Assembly: GCA_958427155.1 (NCBI GenBank)
Contig: CAUABB010000053.1
Coordinates: forward strand, 1-8,687
DNA: 8,687 bases
Source: an uncultured Oscillospiraceae bacterium
GTDB lineage: Bacteria > Bacillota > Clostridia > Oscillospirales > Ruminococcaceae
Reading direction: 5' to 3'
Part shown: positions 7,069 through 8,687 of the stretch, in pieces
Position numbering within the stretch: the stretch's first letter is position 1
Layout: each line of letters starts with the position of its first letter
Notes under the pieces: model-generated
What the model was told of the DNA's origin: nothing
Seen by the model: only the letters and a program-made list of their open reading frames with translations
Database searches by the model: none
Position numbers and translations under genes: made by a program

Positions 7069-7220
7069 TGCAAAAAACTCCTTTCTGACAGATACACTGA
7101 TTTTTATCTCATCATACTCCATTTTTTTACAAAAGGAAAGAGGGGACCACATGTCAAATAAAAATTCAAATATCCAAATTTATTAGAAGACTGTTCCTTT
7201 CCTCTCCGGTTTAAGTACCC
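7069..7220. other. Divergent intergenic region between MBL and DUF1887-like genes
   Basis: Together with the DUF1887 promoter and leader this makes 214 bases between the two divergent start codons. It contains purine-rich and pyrimidine-rich tracts (GGAAAGAGGGG at 7135-7145 and CCTTTCCTCTCC at 7197-7208) and an isolated TTGACA on the minus strand at 7152-7157 without a convincing -10 at the right distance. The MBL promoter must lie here but I cannot place it reliably. No RNA gene is evident. Confidence 0.5.
7078..7084 (-). promoter_or_regulatory. Ribosome binding site of the MBL-fold gene
   Basis: AAAGGAG on the minus strand, 9 bases before the ATG at 7066-7068. It selects this start over the two upstream in-frame ATGs. 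Confidence 0.75.
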
Positions 7221-7249
7221 TTGAAAGAAGATTGGGAATTCTTTATAAT
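7221..7249 (+). promoter_or_regulatory. Strong sigma-A-type promoter of the DUF1887/Card1-like gene
   Basis: TTGAAA (7221-7226), a 17-base spacer and a perfect TATAAT (7244-7249). Transcription should start near 7256, about 27 bases before the ATG at 7283. The in-frame TTG at 7232 lies inside the spacer and so cannot be the translation start of this transcript. The near-consensus form suggests constitutive expression. Confidence 0.85.
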
Positions 7250-7267
7250 AAAATCAGAAAAACAAAT

Positions 7268-7274
7268 AGGGGGG
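7268..7274 (+). promoter_or_regulatory. G-run ribosome binding site
   Basis: AGGGGGG placed 8 bases before the ATG at 7283-7285. The run of six G replaces a normal AGGAGG. It supports the ATG start of the DUF1887-like gene. Confidence 0.7.
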
Positions 7275-7282
7275 CTGCTGTA

Positions 7283-8488
7283 ATGGACACATTGGTGGAG
7301 CTGTTCGATAAAGAACCTGTTGAGAACATTTATGCCGCTGTGGCTCTTCAGCCCAAACAGGTGGTGTATATTGGTGATTCTCGGCTCATGACGGCAGGGC
7401 GGCAGGAAAATATCCGACGTTTTTTTGCTCAAAAAAGCTCTGGAACAAAACTGCATTTTTATTCTATCCGGACGGATGATGTGGAACAGATTGGTACTGT
7501 CTTGGAGGAGATTACGCAGCGGTTTGATAACTGTGTCTGTGATGTAACAGGCGGAACTGATCTGTTGCTTGTCTCAGTTGGGATCCTTTGTGCCCGCAAA
7601 AAAATTCCCGTGTTGTTTTTTAATATTCACACGGGCAATTTTGTAAACGTATCCGGTTGTGAGGATTTTTCTTCTTTTTCTTCCCCTTCCTTAACAGTAG
7701 AAAACCTCATGGCGCTAGCTGGAGGGGCTTTTATCAGACACGGGCATTATTCTCCTGAATTGGAAGTTCCTGAAACACGTGATATCATCGAAGCTGTTTG
7801 GGAAGTTCTCAGAACTGATATTCCCGGCTGGGGAAAACAGGCTTCTTATTTTCAACAGGCGGCAAAAGGCAGTGAAAATGGCAACGAATCCTTAACGGTA
7901 AGAGCCCCCGTTCATATTCATGTCAATTTTCGCAATATTGTCCACTGTAATCCACGGTTTATGATCCGTCTGGCGGAAACGGGCGCCATTCGAAACTATC
8001 GTATGGAAAACGACCGCGTCCGCTATACCTACCGCAATCCTTTATTTCGGCGTCTTTTAAGCGACGCTGGCGTCTGGCTTGAGCTTTACACCTATTATAC
8101 TGCACAGAGAACCAACTTTTTTGATGATCTTCAAACCAGCGTGCTGATCGACTGGGATGGTAATACAGAATCTAATGGAACCGTCAACGAACTTGACGAT
8201 ATTCTGATTAAAGGTATTGTTCCTTTGTTTATCTCCTGTAAAATCGGGGTTCCATCTGTCCTCGCGATCAATGAGATCGATTCACTCGCCCGCCGTTTCG
8301 GAGGATCGATGGCTAAACCGGTCCTTGTCACCGCAAGCCGTTTGGACGACATTCCGGAACCGACTCGTCAACGAGCCGCCGATATGGGGGTCACGCTTTT
8401 GGACGCGGGAAATATGTCCCGTTCAGCTTTTGCACGGTCTCTTATGAAATTGGCCGGTGCTTCAAAAGACTATTTTAAGCGGCGTTAA
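7283..8488 (+). CDS. DUF1887 / Card1 (Can2)-like CARF-nuclease protein
   Basis: A 401-residue protein with the Card1/Can2 layout. The N-terminal part (about 1-150) looks like a CARF-type Rossmann fold: VVYIGDS at 27-33 and CDVTGGTDLLLVSVG at 86-100, the TGGT being the usual nucleotide-contact loop. The C-terminal part (about 255-390) resembles a PD-(D/E)xK nuclease: GVWLELY with E267, NELDD with E303 and D305, FISCK with K320, then ARRFGGSMAKPVLVTA at 336-351, typical of DUF1887. Characterised Card1/Can2 enzymes are metal-dependent nucleases for DNA and/or RNA, switched on by cyclic tetra-adenylate from type III CRISPR-Cas. No cas gene or array is seen here, so it may respond in trans, to another ligand, or be a housekeeping relative. 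Position 318 is Ser rather than Glu/Asp in the (D/E)xK motif. The family call is from motifs and layout, without a search. Confidence 0.82.
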   Translation: MDTLVELFDKEPVENIYAAVALQPKQVVYIGDSRLMTAGRQENIRRFFAQKSSGTKLHFYSIRTDDVEQIGTVLEEITQRFDNCVCDVTGGTDLLLVSVGILCARKKIPVLFFNIHTGNFVNVSGCEDFSSFSSPSLTVENLMALAGGAFIRHGHYSPELEVPETRDIIEAVWEVLRTDIPGWGKQASYFQQAAKGSENGNESLTVRAPVHIHVNFRNIVHCNPRFMIRLAETGAIRNYRMENDRVRYTYRNPLFRRLLSDAGVWLELYTYYTAQRTNFFDDLQTSVLIDWDGNTESNGTVNELDDILIKGIVPLFISCKIGVPSVLAINEIDSLARRFGGSMAKPVLVTASRLDDIPEPTRQRAADMGVTLLDAGNMSRSAFARSLMKLAGASKDYFKRR

Positions 8489-8615
8489 CGATAAAGAGCT
8501 CTTCTCGCAGCTCCTCCATGGCCTCCTTTATAGTATCCGCCGAAAAAGAAAATTCTCCTTCTGGGGTATAGACCTCCACGTGTCCTCCTATAGTGATCAT
8601 TTGATATCCTGCCAT
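8475..8615 (-). CDS. Small hypothetical protein, 46 residues
   Basis: ATG at 8613-8615 to TAA at 8475-8477. The protein begins MAGYQMITIGGHVEVYT and ends EELREELFIVNAA. I do not recognise it. It reads as a beta-hairpin (strands around residues 4-17 and 20-25 joined by a PEGE turn) followed by an acidic amphipathic helix (27-41), a plausible small folded domain rather than random sequence. An AAGGAAG lies about 8 bases before the ATG, and an extended -10 promoter lies about 45 bases upstream. It converges with the DUF1887-like gene and their coding ends overlap by 14 bases (8475-8488). Support comes from the start signals and the folded-looking sequence; conservation is untested. Confidence 0.6.
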   Translation of the reverse strand: MAGYQMITIGGHVEVYTPEGEFSFSADTIKEAMEELREELFIVNAA

Positions 8616-8659
8616 TTAAATCTTCCTTTCTTCTTAACCGATTTCTTCCTTACAACAAC

Positions 8660-8668
8660 AGTATACCA
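8660..8668 (-). promoter_or_regulatory. Extended -10 promoter of the small ORF
   Basis: The minus strand reads TGGTATACT, a TGn extended -10 with TATACT. The -35 region (TTTTAT about 16 bases upstream) is poor. Transcription would start near 8653, giving a leader of under 40 bases with an AAGGAAG ribosome binding site before the ATG at 8613-8615. Confidence 0.55.
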
Positions 8669-8687
8669 AAATAACTGTCCAATAAAA

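Noticed and set aside
7069..7152. Longer MBL-fold protein starting at 7150-7152 or 7120-7122
   Set aside because: The additional residues precede the normal start of the fold, and AAAGGAG is correctly placed only for the ATG at 7066-7068.
7152..7157. Consensus TTGACA on the minus strand as the MBL promoter
   Set aside because: The hexamer at 17 bases spacing is TTTTGT, only three matches to TATAAT. A better -10 (TATGAT at 7111-7116) is much too far away and has only a poor -35 of its own.
7232..7282. TTG start giving 17 extra residues for the DUF1887-like protein
   Set aside because: The TTG lies between the -35 and -10 boxes of the promoter, and the ATG at 7283 has its own ribosome binding site.
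8494..8513. Palindrome AAGAGCTCTT and a GAGCT/AGCTC stem as a terminator for the DUF1887-like gene
   Set aside because: The stems are at most 5 bp with a loop, no T tract follows, and the bases are coding for the small antisense ORF.
1..8687. CRISPR array, tRNA, rRNA, insertion sequence or prophage remains
   Set aside because: I looked for these, especially because of the Card1-like gene, and saw no regularly spaced repeats, no cloverleaf-like sequence, and no transposase, integrase or terminal inverted repeats.

Overview
The window looks like chromosomal DNA of a low-to-mid GC Gram-positive anaerobe, most likely a Clostridia member (Oscillospirales or a relative). This is inferred from the strong AGGAGG-type ribosome binding sites, the sigma-A-like promoters and the gene content. 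No organism can be named from the sequence alone. There is no rRNA, tRNA, insertion sequence, phage gene, CRISPR repeat array or cas gene in view.

Layout: seven of the nine genes run leftward as one long co-oriented block. From right to left these are an MBL-fold metallo-hydrolase (6475-7068), two MATE-family exporters of different subtypes (4997-6403 and 3533-4873), a LarA-type nickel-dependent hydroxyacid racemase (2168-3445), a glycerate 2-kinase (979-2154), a small ArsC/Spx-like thioredoxin-fold protein (531-881) and a GNAT acetyltransferase (91-534). A near-consensus promoter (3508-3536) starts the larA-glycerate kinase unit. Its -35 box lies on the stop codon of the upstream MATE gene. 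The ArsC-like and GNAT genes are coupled by a GTGA overlap and probably ride on the same transcript. The two MATE genes are separated by a 14-bp RNA hairpin placed just before the ribosome binding site of the second one.

On the right, divergent from the MBL gene, a near-perfect promoter (7221-7249) drives a 401-residue protein on the plus strand (7283-8488). It has the architecture of the DUF1887 / Card1 (Can2) family: an N-terminal CARF-like ligand-binding fold and a C-terminal PD-(D/E)xK-like nuclease fold. Card1-type proteins are normally effectors activated by cyclic oligoadenylate from type III CRISPR-Cas, but nothing of such a system lies in this window. A previously untracked 46-codon ORF (8475-8615, minus strand), with its own Shine-Dalgarno and extended -10 promoter, converges on this gene and overlaps its 3' end by 14 bp.

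Two points deserve follow-up. The first is the solitary Card1-like protein, which carries Ser-Cys-Lys where the classical (D/E)xK motif has an acid. The second is the pairing of a LarA racemase that keeps every known catalytic residue with glycerate kinase, which suggests a 2-hydroxyacid stereoisomer salvage route, possibly for L-glycerate.
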